Shown: piece by piece, positions 1 to 13,071 of the stretch | How the letters are laid out: each line of letters starts with the position of its first letter | Position numbering within the stretch: the stretch's first letter is position 1 | Assembly (NCBI GenBank): GCA_003117195.1 | Contig: BDSI01000032.1 | Span: forward strand, 922,145 to 986,144 | Length of the DNA: 64,000 nucleotides | From: Eudorina sp. 2006-703-Eu-15 | Lineage: Eukaryota; Chlorophyta; Chlorophyceae; Chlamydomonadales; Volvocaceae | Reading direction: 5' to 3' | The notes under the pieces: model-generated | What the model saw: only the letters and a program-made list of their open reading frames with translations | Databases searched by the model: none | What the model was told of the DNA's origin: nothing | Program-made: the position numbers and the translations under genes

Positions 1-456
1 AGCCACCGCCGCCCCGCCAAACCTCAATGGCCTCTGCACACTAAAGAGCAATCAGCTGCGACTCCCAGACCGTGGGAACCGCCCCTCGAAACCTCAGTGG
101 CCTCTGCACACTGAAGAGCGATCAGCTGCGACTCCCAGACCGTGGGAACCGCCCCTCGAAACCTCAGTGGGCTCTGCACACTGAAGAGCGACCGGCTGCG
201 ACTCCCAGAGCGTGGGAACCGCCCCTCGAAACCTCAGTGGCCTCTGCACACTAAAGAGCGATCAGCTGCGACTCCCAGCCCGTGGGAACCGCCCCTCGAA
301 ACCTCAGTGGCCTCTGCACACTGAAGAGCGATCGGCTGCGACTCCCAGCCCGTGGGAACCGCCCCTCGAAACCTCAGTGGCCTCTGCACACTGAAGAGCG
401 ATCAGCTGCGACTCCCAGCCCGTGGGAACCGCCCCTCGAAACCTCAGTGGCCTGGA
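1..456. repeat. 70-bp tandem satellite array (right end)
   Basis: A unit of exactly 70 bp recurs, seen from the word CGTGGGAACC at 71, 141, 211, 281, 351 and 421. The copies differ by only a few substitutions. The first partial copy runs off the left edge, so the array is longer than shown. Because 70 is not a multiple of three, the repeat gives open frames in several phases, which are artefacts. The last copy breaks off near 456. Confidence 0.95.
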
Positions 457-625
457 GCGTGATGTGCCGTACCACCAGTTGTCACGGCCAATCAAAACCT
501 CCATGGCGCTTGCGACCGGAAGTTGCAGCGGTGACGACTCCCGTGGGGAACCGTCCACAAACCTGGAACGTGCTTTGGCACTCAGGCGCGATCAGGCACA
601 CGACGTGTGGCCTTCCAATTATCCA
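457..625. repeat. Decayed edge copies of the 70-bp satellite
   Basis: Two diverged units follow the clean array. They keep parts of the unit, such as the GGGGAACCGTCC block near 553 and the GCGCGATCAG block near 585. This is the usual decay at the edge of a satellite array. Confidence 0.6.
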
Positions 626-744
626 GGGTGTTCAGTTGCATTAATGCACTGACCCTGCCAAGAGGCCTATACCTCCGAAGTTGAGTCTTGCCTTGCAGCA
701 AGCTGATAGATGTTGGTCGCCATGCCGGCGAACTTTATTTGCTG

Positions 745-935
745 TATCGGCGCAGAATAGTCGCCATTTCGGCGCATATTGCGGGCCATATCGGCGCAGA
801 ATAGTCGCCATTTCGGCGCATATTGCGGGCCATATCGGCGCATACTGGTCGCCACGTAGGCGCATATTGCGGGCCATATCGGCGCATACTAGTCGCCACG
901 TCGGCGCACATTGCGGGCCAGGTCGCCACATCGGA
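745..935. repeat. 44-bp minisatellite
   Basis: The word TCGCCA recurs at 761, 805, 849 and 893, a 44-bp period, with a shortened last unit at 923. Each unit contains CGGCGCATATTGCGGGCCAT. It is unrelated in sequence to the 70-bp array. Open frames across it are repeat artefacts. Confidence 0.9.
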
Positions 936-3900
936 CAATGTTGGCGCTATACACAAGGCCTCCTTCGGACAGGGAGCGTCTTGTGGTGGGCAGTTGCCAC
1001 ATACACCGTGTAGGGTGTGCTGTGTTGCGCAAGGGCCACTTGGCAAGTTCGAGCAGCTGAACTTGCCCAACGGCTGCAGTGGCTTTGCAACCAGGATCCT
1101 CACGAGCCATACGTCGCGTCACACCGACTCGGTACGGCAGGACAACTTGCCCAGCAGCAGCTGTTGGATACTTAGCGACAATCCTGACTCGGTGCAGGAA
1201 GCTCCGTCGCAAGGTAGTGCCCAGCACTCCGTCGTGACTCCTAACTCGTTGGTGGAGACATGGCCGCATCGACGCCTCAGCATAAGCTGAAACTGAGCCT
1301 CCAATTTCCAGGCTGCGTTCGAAACACGATACTCTGGGCTGAGCAGCAACTTAGCCACTTGGCCCTAGAGGTCCTTCGTCAGGCCACGGCAGGTCAGGTA
1401 TTGAATCTTGATTGTCAATACAATTGTCAAACCGGCGTTCGTTGGCAGCACCTGCGCGGAGCACGCAAGGAATAGAACGCCCGACATGGGGAGGCCCGCG
1501 TTGTGAAGACGCAGAGAACGTTGCAAGCATTCTGGAATACCAAACATAGACCTATCAATACAGAGGGATATCTCAACCTTTCTACATATCATACTGCGAG
1601 GCCCTACCACATTGACCCGGGGTTTCCTCGCGGGAACGAACAAGTTGATGTTGCGCGCTCCCACAGAAAGGACAGTTCAAGTTCGGTCATATATACAGAC
1701 AGGGGCCGCTGAATCCTAGACACAAAGACCTTGGGGCCCCCTCCCCCCAAATGCTGAGATCTTGACATACCTGCTATTGCAGAAAACGTAATTGGATTCA
1801 TATCTGCATAGAAAAAAATCCCCCTGTTGGAATCACCGAGCAAACGCAAACACAGGAGTTCCCCGAATCAGTTTACCTCAAGGCTTGCAAGCGAAGACCT
1901 TGAACGATCATCAGTCGACAAATACAATATTGTGAGCCTTAGACAGTACTCTGGTCACTCACAAGTAGCGCATTGTACGGTAACGTCAGGTTTCGGAGAG
2001 TCGGAGGGAGAGTCGTCCAGGTCCGGACATAATATTACATAGAAAAGGTATCAGGATATGCGTGCGCCTCCAAGGTCTGCGTTCATGTGAAAAGTTCCCA
2101 ATGCGACAGGCCCTGTGGACATTTTAGTCACTGGCCCCTCAGCCACCTCCAGCGGCCCCTCAACCGTCTCATGGCCGTAACGCCCGCGCCCCAACGACCG
2201 CGCCTCCCCTTCCCTCCCCTGAGATCCGCCTGCTGACCTTCCGGGCCCCCGGCCTATGGCCCCAGACTCAGCCTGACAGGGCCTGCCGAGGCTCTGGGCC
2301 GGGCTCCCGGATCGCCGGGCTGCCCAGAGCTCGTGTGTCGTCACTGTAACCAGAGGAAGATATTAGACCAGATATTTAGGATTGATGCGCGGCCGACACC
2401 TGCACCGGGTCATGTCACCGCTTCCTTGCCTGCAGGGATCGGGTCGTCCACACCCGCCGTTGGGGCCTGCTCGCAGACCTCGTTACTGACGAGCAGATGA
2501 CCGCGATGGGGTCTGGAGAGCCCACGCCTGTCGCTCTGACCAGCACAGCAGCTGGCGTTGCAGCCCGCCATACCGCCACACCGGTGCACGCCTCGATACG
2601 CATGCCAGCGCAGCAGCTGGCGTGGTAAGCTCACCCCTCTTCGGCCTCAAAAAGCCCTCCCCCATGCGTCCCTGCGCGGGACTGATCCGGCACAAACCCC
2701 ACCAGCAATGCCCCTTGCGCCTCCGGCACTGGGCAGCTCCGCCGGCACTCCCGAGTGCAGGCACGCCGCAGCCAGGGCAGCCGCCAGGTCCACCGCTGCT
2801 CAGCCACCGCGCCTGGTTCCCCGCCAGGGGCCTCCGCGAAGAGCCGCGGGCAGGGTGTACACTTCGGCAGCTGAGTCTGCAGTCCGGGCAACCACACTCA
2901 CATCCCACCATTAGCACCTGAGGAAAGGCCACCTCTGCAGGCCCCGGCCGCGGATTCCATTATGCCGCCTATTGCAGCGACGTGGGTGACACCCGGGCCG
3001 CCATTACCTTCTACCGACCTTTCCCCCTCATCAGCGGTGCTGCGGCCCCTGCCGACCGCCGCCCAAGCCAGCCGCCCCTCTAAGGCCCTCCTGAGCCCTC
3101 CCTTCTTCGCCACAGAAACCCGCCAGGGAGGCAGCCAGTCCCTGATTGCCCGGAGGGCGCCTCACAGTCGGTCGCACGGGAGGCGCGGCGGCGCGGCGCG
3201 CGTTACCGTGCGGTTGCCCTCCACCAATGTCCCAAGTCCCATACATGCAAACCGGGTCAGACATGCGTCCTGCGCCTCTCAGACATTTGGCCGCCCCTTC
3301 CTCCCAGTTCGGTTCCCTGGCTGCCCGCACCGCCTGGTGGTTGGCCAGGGGTGTGCTGGGTTTCTCTTCACCGTTGCATCAAACACCAAAACCGCTCCCC
3401 ACGCACACCACCGCACGTCTGGGCTGTTTCTTTTTAACCACCGCACCACCCAGCATCAAAGACAGCACCGTCGCGAGTACCTGTCTAACTGCCTCACATG
3501 ACTGGCCGGCAGCCGCGGCGGCGCCTCAATAGCCCTACCGCAATCACAACTGCCCGATCCGTTGCCCGGTCATCTTATTTCCAGGTGCTATACGGTACCA
3601 CGACAGGCATCTCGACATCAAAATCCCACAGATAAGGAAGTCCACTGGTTAAGGATGTCCATTGGTCACTGCATGCGGGCGTTGCGCAGACAGCGCCCTG
3701 AACTCCGGCGGCATCCCAGGAGCGCCGCAGCACCCAGCGACTCTGCCGGTCATCGACGGGCACATGCGATGTGGGTCAACGTCCACCAGCGCACTGGCTT
3801 GGCTTGTGACCGCCCAAGGCCGCCGGGGACGACACCAACTGTGACTGGGGGGCGGCAGTCCGAGCCATATTCACGTTGCAGCGCCCCATCTACCCTCGTC

Positions 3901-4043
3901 CACGTGCCCACGCACCACTGCCGCATCCATCCGGGTAAGGCCCCGCCACTGCGGCAAACCCCCTCTACACATATCCGAGACACCTCTTGCCCGCCATCGA
4001 CTCCGATCCCCGCCCCGCCCCGCCGTCACCGTCCACAGTATCG
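936..4043. other. No gene recognised
   Basis: Only short GC-driven open frames lie here, and none shows a family motif or plausible splice continuity. The right part (about 3.0–4.0 kb) lies just downstream of the minus-strand MYND gene and may include its 3' untranslated region or a lost last exon. Confidence 0.5.
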
Positions 4044-7000
4044 CTACCCTCGGCGACGGCCCCGTGTCCGACAGTGGACCTGCTTGCACGACTCGCTGCA
4101 GTACCTCCCGCCGCCGCCAGCCCAGCTCTGGGACGGCTCTTGCGCCGCCGCCAGCCGCAGTCCCGCCTCTTTGTCCCCCTCCATGTTGGCGCAGCGCGGG
4201 TTGGCGCACAGCGGCAGCTGCAGCGCCGCCGCGACGAAGCTCGGCGGCGGCAGCACGGAGCCGCGAAGCCCCTCCCTCGCCCGGACAAGTCTCCCTGGCT
4301 CAGCTCCCCGCCCGCCATCACAGTCGGCGCGAGCTCGAAGATGTGCCAGGCAGCGTCGCCCACGTCCCCCCTGCCAGCCAGTTGACCAAGCAGCCAGTCC
4401 AGGACCACACTCTTCCTGCCCGCGGCCGTCCGCAGCTGCCCCCGCAGCACCGCGCGCGCTTGGAGGGGCAATGTCACCATCAGGAGCCGCAAGGCGGCAG
4501 TCATCGACGCGAACACTACCGCGCTGGCTGGTGGAATACCCTGCGCGGCCACGTCCCAAATCAGACCCTCCACCAGCCCAGGCAGATCCAACACCTGCAG
4601 CAGCAGCTCCTCCCAGCTCGCAGCGGCCGAGGCCAGGAGGTGCTTGTCATGGGTGCCGCCATCGCCACCTTCGCAGCCTGATGCGCCACCTCCGCCGCCT
4701 GATGCGCTACCGCCGCCGCCGACCTGCGTGGCATCGTTTACTGCTGATGACGCCACTCCAGCGCCGGCCTTGCAGTCCAGGTAGGCCTCGAGCAGTGGGC
4801 GCACCAGCTCAATCATAACCAGCCGCATGGTGGCGCCTATAGCGAGTTCACACCGGCTGGCCATAACGGTGTCGAGTAACGACCGCAGGGCCTCAAGCAT
4901 TCGAGTGACGCCGAATGAGGCCAGGAGCAAGAGCTGGTGGAAGGGCTCCGGTGCATCACCCGCGTCGTCGTCGTCGTCGGAAAGCTCCTCGTCGCCGCCG
5001 CTGCCAGGGTTCCCCTCCCCGCCGCTGATGGCGACCACGCCTGTGCTCCCACTGACACTGTTGACACCACCGCCAATGCCAGCTCCAGAACCACCTCCAG
5101 CGTCACTACGCGCGTCGCGGCATTCACCGCCAGGGCAGCCCCAGCCGACGTCCTCGTTGCCACCTGGGCCGACTCCACCCCCTTGCGCCATCGCAGCACA
5201 CCCGCTTCCCCCCCGCGGCGGCGGCGTCCGGACCTCGGATGGCCTCCGCAGCTGCCGGGCGGCGATCCGCCCACGCAGCCACCAGCGCTCGTTCACCGCC
5301 AAAGGGTATCCGTGCTCAGCCGAAGCTGACATCGCTAGAGTCGATATTTTCAGGCTCGCCAGCAAGTCCCGCAGATTGCACAAGTCGTAATGTGCGCGGT
5401 GGGCGGCGGCGATGGCCTTTGCTGAGGTCGCCAGCAGTGCGGCCACCTCCTTCAAGTCGCCGTACGCCATCAAGCTGCCCAGCCCGCGGGTGTCGTCCAG
5501 CAGTGTTTGGATGCCGGCCAGGACCATCGCCAGCTGCCGGTCCCGTCGTGTGTCATCGGCTGAGATGGAGGCGGCTTGACGCATGGTGCTGCGTATGGCT
5601 CGCTCCAGGGCGGGGACGTAACCGGCGGCGAGGGCTGCGGCGAGGTCCGGGCTGGGCTGCGGCGGCAGGGCCGACCAGTTCGAGCCTGAGGGGTCCGTGA
5701 AGGTATTACGGTGGTCGCGTGTAGAGGTGATGATGGACAGGGTGCCGGTGCATGGGCCAATGTCACAAAGTAGACACTGGTGGCGGCTGGTCCAGCCTGC
5801 CGGACGCTGCAGGTACTGACAAAACCTCAGGAAAGACACAGAGGGGCAGCCGGGCACCTGCGGGCAAGCCGTAGTCCGTCCCTCCGTCCGCCGCGCACAG
5901 CTGCGACACGACGTGCAGTAGCAGGAAGTGCTGCACGCAGGCCCCCGAGATGGCCGCGTCCGCCCATACCTTCAGCCGGCGGCTGTACCTCGACGATGCC
6001 GCAAGTTCATGGAGCGTCAAGTGAATACACACGGAGGCCCATTGCACGTTCGTCTTGCCCTCCCTTGCATTTCTTGTCGCTGTACTATCGCCGCCGCCGC
6101 CGCCGCTGTTGCTCCCTAAGCCCGCACTGCGCTCCGCGCACATCAGCACCGTTGCCCGGGCCGCGTGCTCCAGCACCCGCGCTTTCAGAGCAGCGACGCC
6201 ATAAAAGCGCTGAGACACGCCCGCCGTCTCCTCTTGTCGGCCGCAAAGCGCACTCTCGCCTACCATCGTCTGCAGCAGCGAGGTCACCTGGTACAGCGCG
6301 TGGAAAATGCCGCCGTTGCCACTGGTGCCGCCGCCGCCCCTGTCCGGTGTCGGCTCGCCCACCGCCGCCGCGCACAGGGATGCCAGCAGCCGCGCAAGGC
6401 CCTGCGCCAGGTCCGTGTGGGTAAGAAGCCGGATCAGCTCCAATCGATCCGACACCGCCAGCACATGACGGCCATCTCGTTGTGACAGGCCGCATGTGAC
6501 GCTCCGGCCCAACGTGTATAGAACGTGACAACACGCCTCCAGGTCGGCGCTGTCATTGACCGCGAGAAGATGGCACAGCTGCCTCACGACGCATGCCAGG
6601 AGAGCAACACGGAAGCAGCGGGTCTGTGGATCATGCCAGTCCGCGCCAGCATCCATGTTGGAGTCCAGGACTCCTAAGCTTTGGAGCAGCTCCAGCGAAA
6701 TACGGAACTCATGACATGCAGGGTGGTCCGCCAGGTCAGCCAGCCGCCTCACACACGCGTGCATGTCTGCCCACATGTTGCCAGAACGAAGTCGGGGGGC
6801 CGTCGCTGCCTCCCTTGCCGACCCGCCCGCATCTTCAGCGCTGCTGGTGGAGCCCGCGTGCAGGGACCCCTCACCGGCCGTAGATCCCCCGCCGCTGCCG
6901 GCCGTAGGTGCCCCGCTGCTATCCGGTGGGTTGGTGGCTTCGGAGCACGATGGTGGCGCTGCTCCAGCCGGGCAGCAGTCCACCTCCACGCCGCCCGGCG

Positions 7001-7979
7001 GTAGGCGCTCCAGGGCGACAGCTTCAGTCATTACTGCAGGCCCAATCCCAGGCTCAGGCCCGAGCTCAGGAGTAAGCCCAGGCCCAGACCCAGACTCGGG
7101 CCCAGGTCGAAGTTCCCGCCCCAGCCCCGGCTCAGGCTGTGGCCCAAACCCAGGTCCCAGCTCAAGCTCAGTCTGCGGCCCAGTATAGCTGGATCCTAAA
7201 TCGCCTGCTGACGTAAGGGTGTTAGCCGCCCCCGCCGCAGCATCAATGCATAGCGGCCCTGCCGGGATGTAACCTGCGCCAAGGATGCCGCGGTCCGTAT
7301 CCTCCGCACCGTCAGGTACCCGGATCAGCATCGTCTTTGAGATCAGGGCGAGAGGCTGACCACATGACAGGGCCACGGGGATACAAGACGGCGCAGCAGG
7401 CTTCGGTCCCACTGCTGCCTCCGCGGGGCGCACCGCCGCTGCAAGCGCCACAGCGGGCCCGTCACCGCAAGTGCTGGGTTGCACAGCGGGCGTGGTGGCT
7501 GCATCCGCCTCTGCTGCATCAGCAGGATCTGCTCGCAGGGCAGCTGCTGTTGCCGCTGCTGCACCGCCCGGCGTCACGGCAGGGGCGATGGCGCCAGCTA
7601 CACAGGGGGCAGCTGCCTCATGGGGCTCGGACCCCACTGCGCCCCTTACGGCGGACTCCTGATCACCAGCCAGCTCTGAACCTGCCGCGGCTAACAGGAC
7701 TGCCTCCACCGCCTCCGCCGCTGCTCGCTGTGCGCCCGTCACCTCCCCGACCAGCCGCACACCGCACACGCAGGCGGCCAACATCGCCACCGCGGCGGCC
7801 TCCTCAGCTTGGAGCGCGGCGGACATCGCCGCGCCGCTGTGGCCGGCCGCCAGAGCAGCCCGGGACACCACCTGGATCTGGGTCCGGGCCAGCAGCCCCG
7901 CAAGTTGCGTCACCAGCGAGAGGGCCTCCGCAGCCACGCGAGCCGCTCCGCGCTGAGGGCCATCGCTGTCCTCCGGCAT
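4044..7979 (-). CDS. Volvocine MYND zinc-finger family protein, C-terminus frame-disrupted
   Basis: Two long open blocks form this gene. The tentative exons are 7979–5826 and 5656–4044; the phases match, with a weak GTTTTG donor. The first ATG in the upstream block is at 7979, but another 5' exon is possible. The protein is Ala-rich and mostly helical, with lineage-typical stretches (LAAALAAGYVPALERAIR near 5.6 kb) and an acidic DDDDD run. The MYND signature, CANPRC followed by MEGDKEAGL and then GRYCSESCKQVH, lies at about 4090–4210. It is in a different frame from the preceding coding block. The switch falls near 4265–4290, with no room for an ordinary intron. The second Cys pair expected of MYND is absent, and a stop follows at 4044. 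MYND fingers bind proteins; the role of this large algal family is unknown. It could be a pseudogene, or the sequence could carry an indel. Confidence 0.6.
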
Positions 7980-10215
7980 CAGGAGGTCCGCCAAATCGGA
8001 GAGAATCGGCTTCCGCTACCAGGTGTTCTGGGTTGCAGTCATTTGGAGGTCCCTCTGTTGGTTCGGCTGTTGCTGTCGGTAAGGAGATACCGTCGACAGC
8101 CTGCCGCGCGGCTCTCAGGTAGAAATCGACGACCAGCGTCGTTGTCGCGTCGTCTGGCCAGCTGCAATCGTCTGCCCCAATGGTGGTTTGCGCTGCTGCT
8201 GGGGCCAGCAGGCACCGGCATTTTCTTCAACGTGAGCAAACCTCCACGACTTCGACCTCGACGGAAGGACCATCAGCCATCGTGCCGTGTCGATACAGCG
8301 AGAGCGTCTTATCCTCCTTCGATCTCATGAAGGTAAACCCGACATGACCCAGAACCTAAATCCATGTCCTGATAGCGAAGGGAACCTAACGTGACCTGCC
8401 CTGCAAGTAAGCAAGACGCAATGATTAGCCCACTGTTGTTGGCGACTCGCGCAATAATTTATTATACCTTTGTAACAAGCGGTCTGGTCGGGGGCCAGCC
8501 TTTTGAAGTATATCGGAGGTCCAACGTTTGAAATAAAACCTATACAAATTCCAGTTCGTTCCCAACAGTGACGCAAGAAATTATTAATGCAGTCAATGGA
8601 TACTTACTCACATAGCACTGGACTATGCATAACGCAAATAGGCGATCGTGTGTATGCGTCGGAGTGGTTAGTCAACCGGCCGTTATTCGGTTACCAATAC
8701 GGAACGTTGCATCCTGCATGTACCAATTTTAGCCACCGGACGTAGCGACATACCGGAGCACCGGGCGTGGTCATATCACATGCAGTGACATGTTCCTCTT
8801 GCGGGTTCTGGCTTTTATTTTCAGCATGCCTCGCTAAAGCTGACTAGTAATGAAGCGAGGGTCGCAGCATACCCAAGTTGCAGCCTGTTGCAGCCCCTGC
8901 AGATCGACGGAATGCCTGTCCATGGCTGCTCTCGCTACCCGTTGGCGGTGCACGTATCGTCGGTGTAGCTTGTAGTACAGTCCAGTATAGTCAGGACCCA
9001 GACTTGCCATATTGTTAGGGTAGGCGCAGATGCCGAGTCAAACAGTTCCACACCAACTGGACGAAGGCTGCAAGTTGCAACCCGCCAAATCACCCCACAG
9101 GGAATAGGAGCTCGCAGAGGGGTCACCAGACCGCTGTGGCGCTGTTGGGAGGTGGCGATGATCGCCGCGGGTGCTGCACGGTAACACTCCTGTGCGTTCT
9201 GCTTGTTTTGGCAATGATCGCTGCAGTGCAACGTTCCCTTCCACTGACAGTCTTTATTAATTAACCGTTACAAGGTGGACCCGTATCCCGACCGGGTGTT
9301 CCAACGGGCCCAGATAGCTCGTAGGTGCCTCGTCTCATCAACCCCTACCAAGGACTGCGCACCCATCCTCCATCACCCGTGGGGGGGTCACGCAGCCATA
9401 CCGGCCACTACACCAGGTTACCAGCGTGCCAGGATTGCCTCTCCTGGAAACCGCGCCAGACCCGCTTAATCACACGGCGGTGAGGGGACGGGGATTCGAC
9501 AGTCTGCTGGCCGGCTGGGGCTTGCCCTGGTATACACCGTTGATCCCTTTGGGGCCCGCTGTGGCGGATGGGCGTCAGGCTAGGGAGTCAGGCGGCCGAC
9601 ACAAGCACTGCGGCCGCAGCTCGTCGGCGCCGTGCACTGCCGTACGGCATGTGCAATTGTCGTGCGCGCGCCCCCTGCCAACACTTCAGCCTTGCAACCA
9701 TGGCGTTGATCGCAGCTAGAGTCTCAGCGCTGCGGCGCGTCATCAACGGCGTATCGTTTCCAAGGCACCGTCACTGGCAAGAAGGACTGTTGCAAAGGGA
9801 GAAACTGCAAGAGTACGACACGCGTATCATGGGAGGCCTTCGTAACCGACCACACGTGGCGAGAGGGCATGTCTGCTTCTCCAGCACTTCACTGACGGCA
9901 CTTCCACCCGCTTCCACCGCCTGAATCCCCTGTTCATGCGCACAGTGTGGCGCCTCTGTTGAAATGGAAGTTGAAGCGACCCTCGTTCCTAGGCCGTACA
10001 TATTCGTCGTACTTATGACTCTAGAAGCTAAATTGTAATTTGATCAAGGGCCGACGAGAATGCTAAATTTTCAATGTACATTATAGCCTGCAGGTCCTTC
10101 AATCCATGTTTCTTGTCTGACAGCTGTGTACAAGCAGGAGCCCGAGCAAAGAGTCCACATCGCCCTTAAATATCAGCCACTGATCAACTCTAGAAACGAG
10201 TAGATTCCTGTCATC
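7980..10215. other. No gene recognised; probable 5' regions
   Basis: The stretch between the divergent MYND-family and RPAP3-like genes holds only short frames without motifs. It should include both promoters and leaders. A TAG acceptor-like site just upstream of 7994 leaves open a further 5' exon for the MYND gene within about 8.02–8.3 kb. Confidence 0.45.
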
Positions 10216-12634
10216 ATGGATATACAATTTCAAATCCGGCAGAATGCCATGGAAATGCAGGAGTACATGAAAGACTTGTTCGATTGGCAGAGCTCAATCA
10301 AAAAGAAGGAGCGAGCTCTTGCAGCAAGTGCTGCTGCTGGCGATGGACAGGGCAATGCAGCACCGGCCCCGCGGGGGCGCGCTGTTGGCGCTGTCGCACC
10401 GGCTCCCGCGGCCCTCATGCAGCCCGCGCTCGGCCCCAAAGGCCCTGGAACGGCACCCAAGGCCCCATCCGCTGCAGCAGCAGCAGCTCCGCAGCGCGGC
10501 CCCGGCGCCGCTGCGGACAAGACGGCTGCCGCGCACACGTACTCGTCGTACGGCAAATGGGACAAATTTGATGTGGACGCAGCGTTGGCGTCGGACGATG
10601 AAGAGGAAAAGGCTGCGGCCCCGTCGGGAAGGGGCTCTCGCCAAGCGGCTGCTGCCGACGCCTCGAGATCCGGCGTCAGCGGCAAGCCAGGCACCAGCAG
10701 TAGTGGCGGCGGCAGCGGCGACGCCAGGCCGATTGGCAACGGTGCCGGGTCGTCCGGTGGCGACGGCCGCAGCACTGGCAGTAGTGACCGCCTCGTTCCC
10801 GTCGGCGCCGCGGACGCGTCTGCGTCCGTGAGCGCCCCGCCGCCGCGGACCGGCGGCGGCATCACCATCTCCGCCATTGACCCAGGGGTCGGTCCGTCCG
10901 AAGACCTGTTGAAGCCCGTCGCCACCACTCGGCTGACTAAGCCACCGCCCGCGCCGGCGGCGGCGGTGGCGGCGGCGGCGGCAGCTGATGGTGCCGCGGA
11001 TCCGCCACCGGTCGCCTCGCTGCCGCCCATCCGCAACAGCCAGCCCACGACCGCGGACGCGTGGCGCGCTCGCGGAAACGACCTGTTCAAAGCCGGTCAG
11101 TACGACAGCGCGTACGAATGCTACAGCCGATCCGTGGAGCTACAGCCCACCTGCCTCGGTCACGCCAACCGGGCCATGGCGCTGCTCAAGCTAGGGCGTT
11201 GGCAGGTACGGCAAACTGGGATCTGGGTCCCCAGGACTGCGGACGAGGGGTGTGTCATGGGTGGTAGGCGGATGGGGGAACGGCGGGAGTAGGCCGGGGA
11301 CGGATGACGCGCTGTTGTACACAATCCCAAGCAATCCCAAACTCCAAGCGGCCTTGAACTGCCTGGCACTGCTTGCTGACTGGCGAGTGGCGACCGGCCA
11401 TTCGGTGGCCTCCCTCTGTGTGACCTCTGGTCCCGCGGCCGTTTGCCGCCTCTGGCTGTGGGGCCCACAGGAGGCAGTGGACGACTGCACCCGGGCTCTG
11501 GATCTGGATCCAACGTACGTCAAGGCCTACCAGCGGCGCGCCGCCGCGCACCGGCAGCTGGGGGCCTCCCTGGAGTCCGCGCGCGACTGGGAGTCCGCCC
11601 TGCGGCTGGAGCCGGAGAACCGCGCCACCGCGGCCGACCGAGACGCCTCCCTGGAGCTGCTGCTGACGGAGCAGAAGCTGCAGCCGCCGTCGCGCCGTGA
11701 ACCGGTGCGGGTTGAGTGGGTGCTGCCGCCGCCGGCACAACCGCCGCCGCCGCAGCACCACCAGCCGCAGCAGCCGATGCGGGCAGCTGCGCTGCCATCC
11801 GCAGAAGACGAGCAGCGGCGGCAACGGGAGCCCCCGGCCGCAACTACGCCCGCGGCAGCGGCGGGGCCGGCGGCATCGGTCGATGTCGCGGGGGCGGGGA
11901 CGTCCAGCGCCGCTGCGCAGGCACCCAGCTCTGGGCGGGCGAGCAGCCCAAGTGGCGATACCCCCGGTGCGGCCGCCGCCACGTCATCCCTGACGCCCGA
12001 CACGGAAGCACCCGCACCCAAAGCGGCCGGGGCCCAGCTGCCGCCACAGCAGCAGCAGTCACTCCTGCAGCCAGCTTCGGGCAACACCACCACCACCGCC
12101 GCTGCCACTACGGCTGCTGCCGCTGCCGCCGCGGCGGCAGCGGCAGCAGCGACCGCCGCGGCGGCGGCGACCGCGCGCAGCGTGCCGCGCACCAGCGTGG
12201 AATTCGAGGCGGCGTGGCGCGGCATGGCCGGCGACACCCGCCGCCAGGCGGCCTACCTGGCCGCCATCCCGCCCGCCAGCCTGCCCACCATCTTCAAGAA
12301 CAGCCTCACCGCGCCCGTGCTGACGTCGCTGCTGCGCTGCGTGCTCGCCGGCACGGCGCCCGCCGCGCCGCCGGAGGCGGCCGCCGCCTCTTCTTCCGGC
12401 GCGGCGGCGGACTCGTCGGAGGTATCGATGCCGCCGGAGGTGGGGGCGGCGCTGCTGGAGGGGTTGACCAAGGTGCCCCGCTTCGATATGATGGCCATGT
12501 CGGTGCCCTCGCGGGAGCGACAGGAGCTGCGGGCGGCTTGGGACGCCCTGGGGCAGCGGCTGGGGAAGGGCGACGGGGGGGCACCGGCGGCGGCGGCGGC
12601 CCTGGCGGCACTGCGGCCCAAGTTCCGGTTGTGA
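10216..12634 (+). CDS. RPAP3: RPAP3-like TPR co-chaperone (R2TP complex)
   Basis: Two exons, 10216–11205 and 11471–12634, join in phase 0 (GT donor at 11206, CCCACAG acceptor) to give 717 aa. The N-terminus (IQFQIRQNAMEMQEYMKDL, then YGKWDKFDVDAAL) matches the RPAP3 pattern. Two to three TPR helices follow at about residues 280–380 (GNDLFKAGQYDSAYECYSR; EAVDDCTRALDLDP). After a ~190-aa Pro/Ala/Gln-rich linker comes the RPAP3 C-terminal domain at about 570–715 (FEAAWRGM…SLPTIFKNSL…VPRFDMMAM). In known systems RPAP3 links Hsp90 to the RUVBL1/2 AAA+ ATPases through PIH1 proteins, assembling RNA polymerase II, snoRNPs and, in ciliated cells, dynein arms. SPAG1 is the nearest alternative, but the N- and C-terminal blocks favour RPAP3. 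The intron splits the TPR block between helices. Confidence 0.9.
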
Positions 12635-13066
12635 GGGGGCCGCCATCCGGGCGGCCGCGGCGGGGGAGGAATGGGTGGCGGCGGGTCGCTGGGGTGTGTG
12701 GCGGCGCTTTGCGTTACATGCCCTTGTTGGGAAACTTCGAGTCCGAGGTGGCGAGGACGCGGGAGGAGAGGGGTGCGCCGGGCTGCGCTGGAGGTGCGCC
12801 GTCGCAGCGGCGCCGGGCTGCCGTCTGTTCTGCGGGGCGCGGCGTAGGGCAGGCTGTTTTCAAGTCGTCTCCGCTCCTGATGTGCGCTGCACGGCGGCGA
12901 CCACCCACCCGTCCACCCACCTCGTAGGGTTGAGAGCCAGCGTGCGACCCACTACTGCTGCAGCTCGGCGGCGGCTGACGTTTGCGGGGTGCGACATTGC
13001 GGGACCTTGGCTTGTGCGGCCTGGCCTGGGCTGCTGTCCGGGCGGCTGCCTGAAGCCTCATACCCA

Positions 13067-13071
13067 TGTAA
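13067..13071 (+). promoter_or_regulatory. TGTAA polyadenylation signal of the RPAP3-like gene
   Basis: TGTAA is the volvocine equivalent of AATAAA. It lies 433 bp past the stop, a usual 3' UTR length in these algae, and is followed by an A-rich stretch. Confidence 0.6.

Noticed and set aside
1..456. 70-bp repeats as a CRISPR array
   Set aside because: There are no unique spacers between short repeats; the whole 70-bp unit repeats, and the genome is eukaryotic.
72..644. Series of overlapping ~60-aa frames at the left edge
   Set aside because: They are the 70-bp satellite read in successive phases. The peptides repeat each other and have no gene features.
641..1013. Repetitive peptides across 641–1013 on both strands
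   Set aside because: They come from the 44-bp minisatellite.
8935..9231. A 98-aa minus-strand frame
   Set aside because: No motif, no splice continuity and no neighbouring exon support a gene.
10230..12237. Long minus-strand frames opposite the RPAP3-like gene
   Set aside because: They are shadows of GC-rich Ala/Pro-coding exons, with no motif and no consistent splicing.
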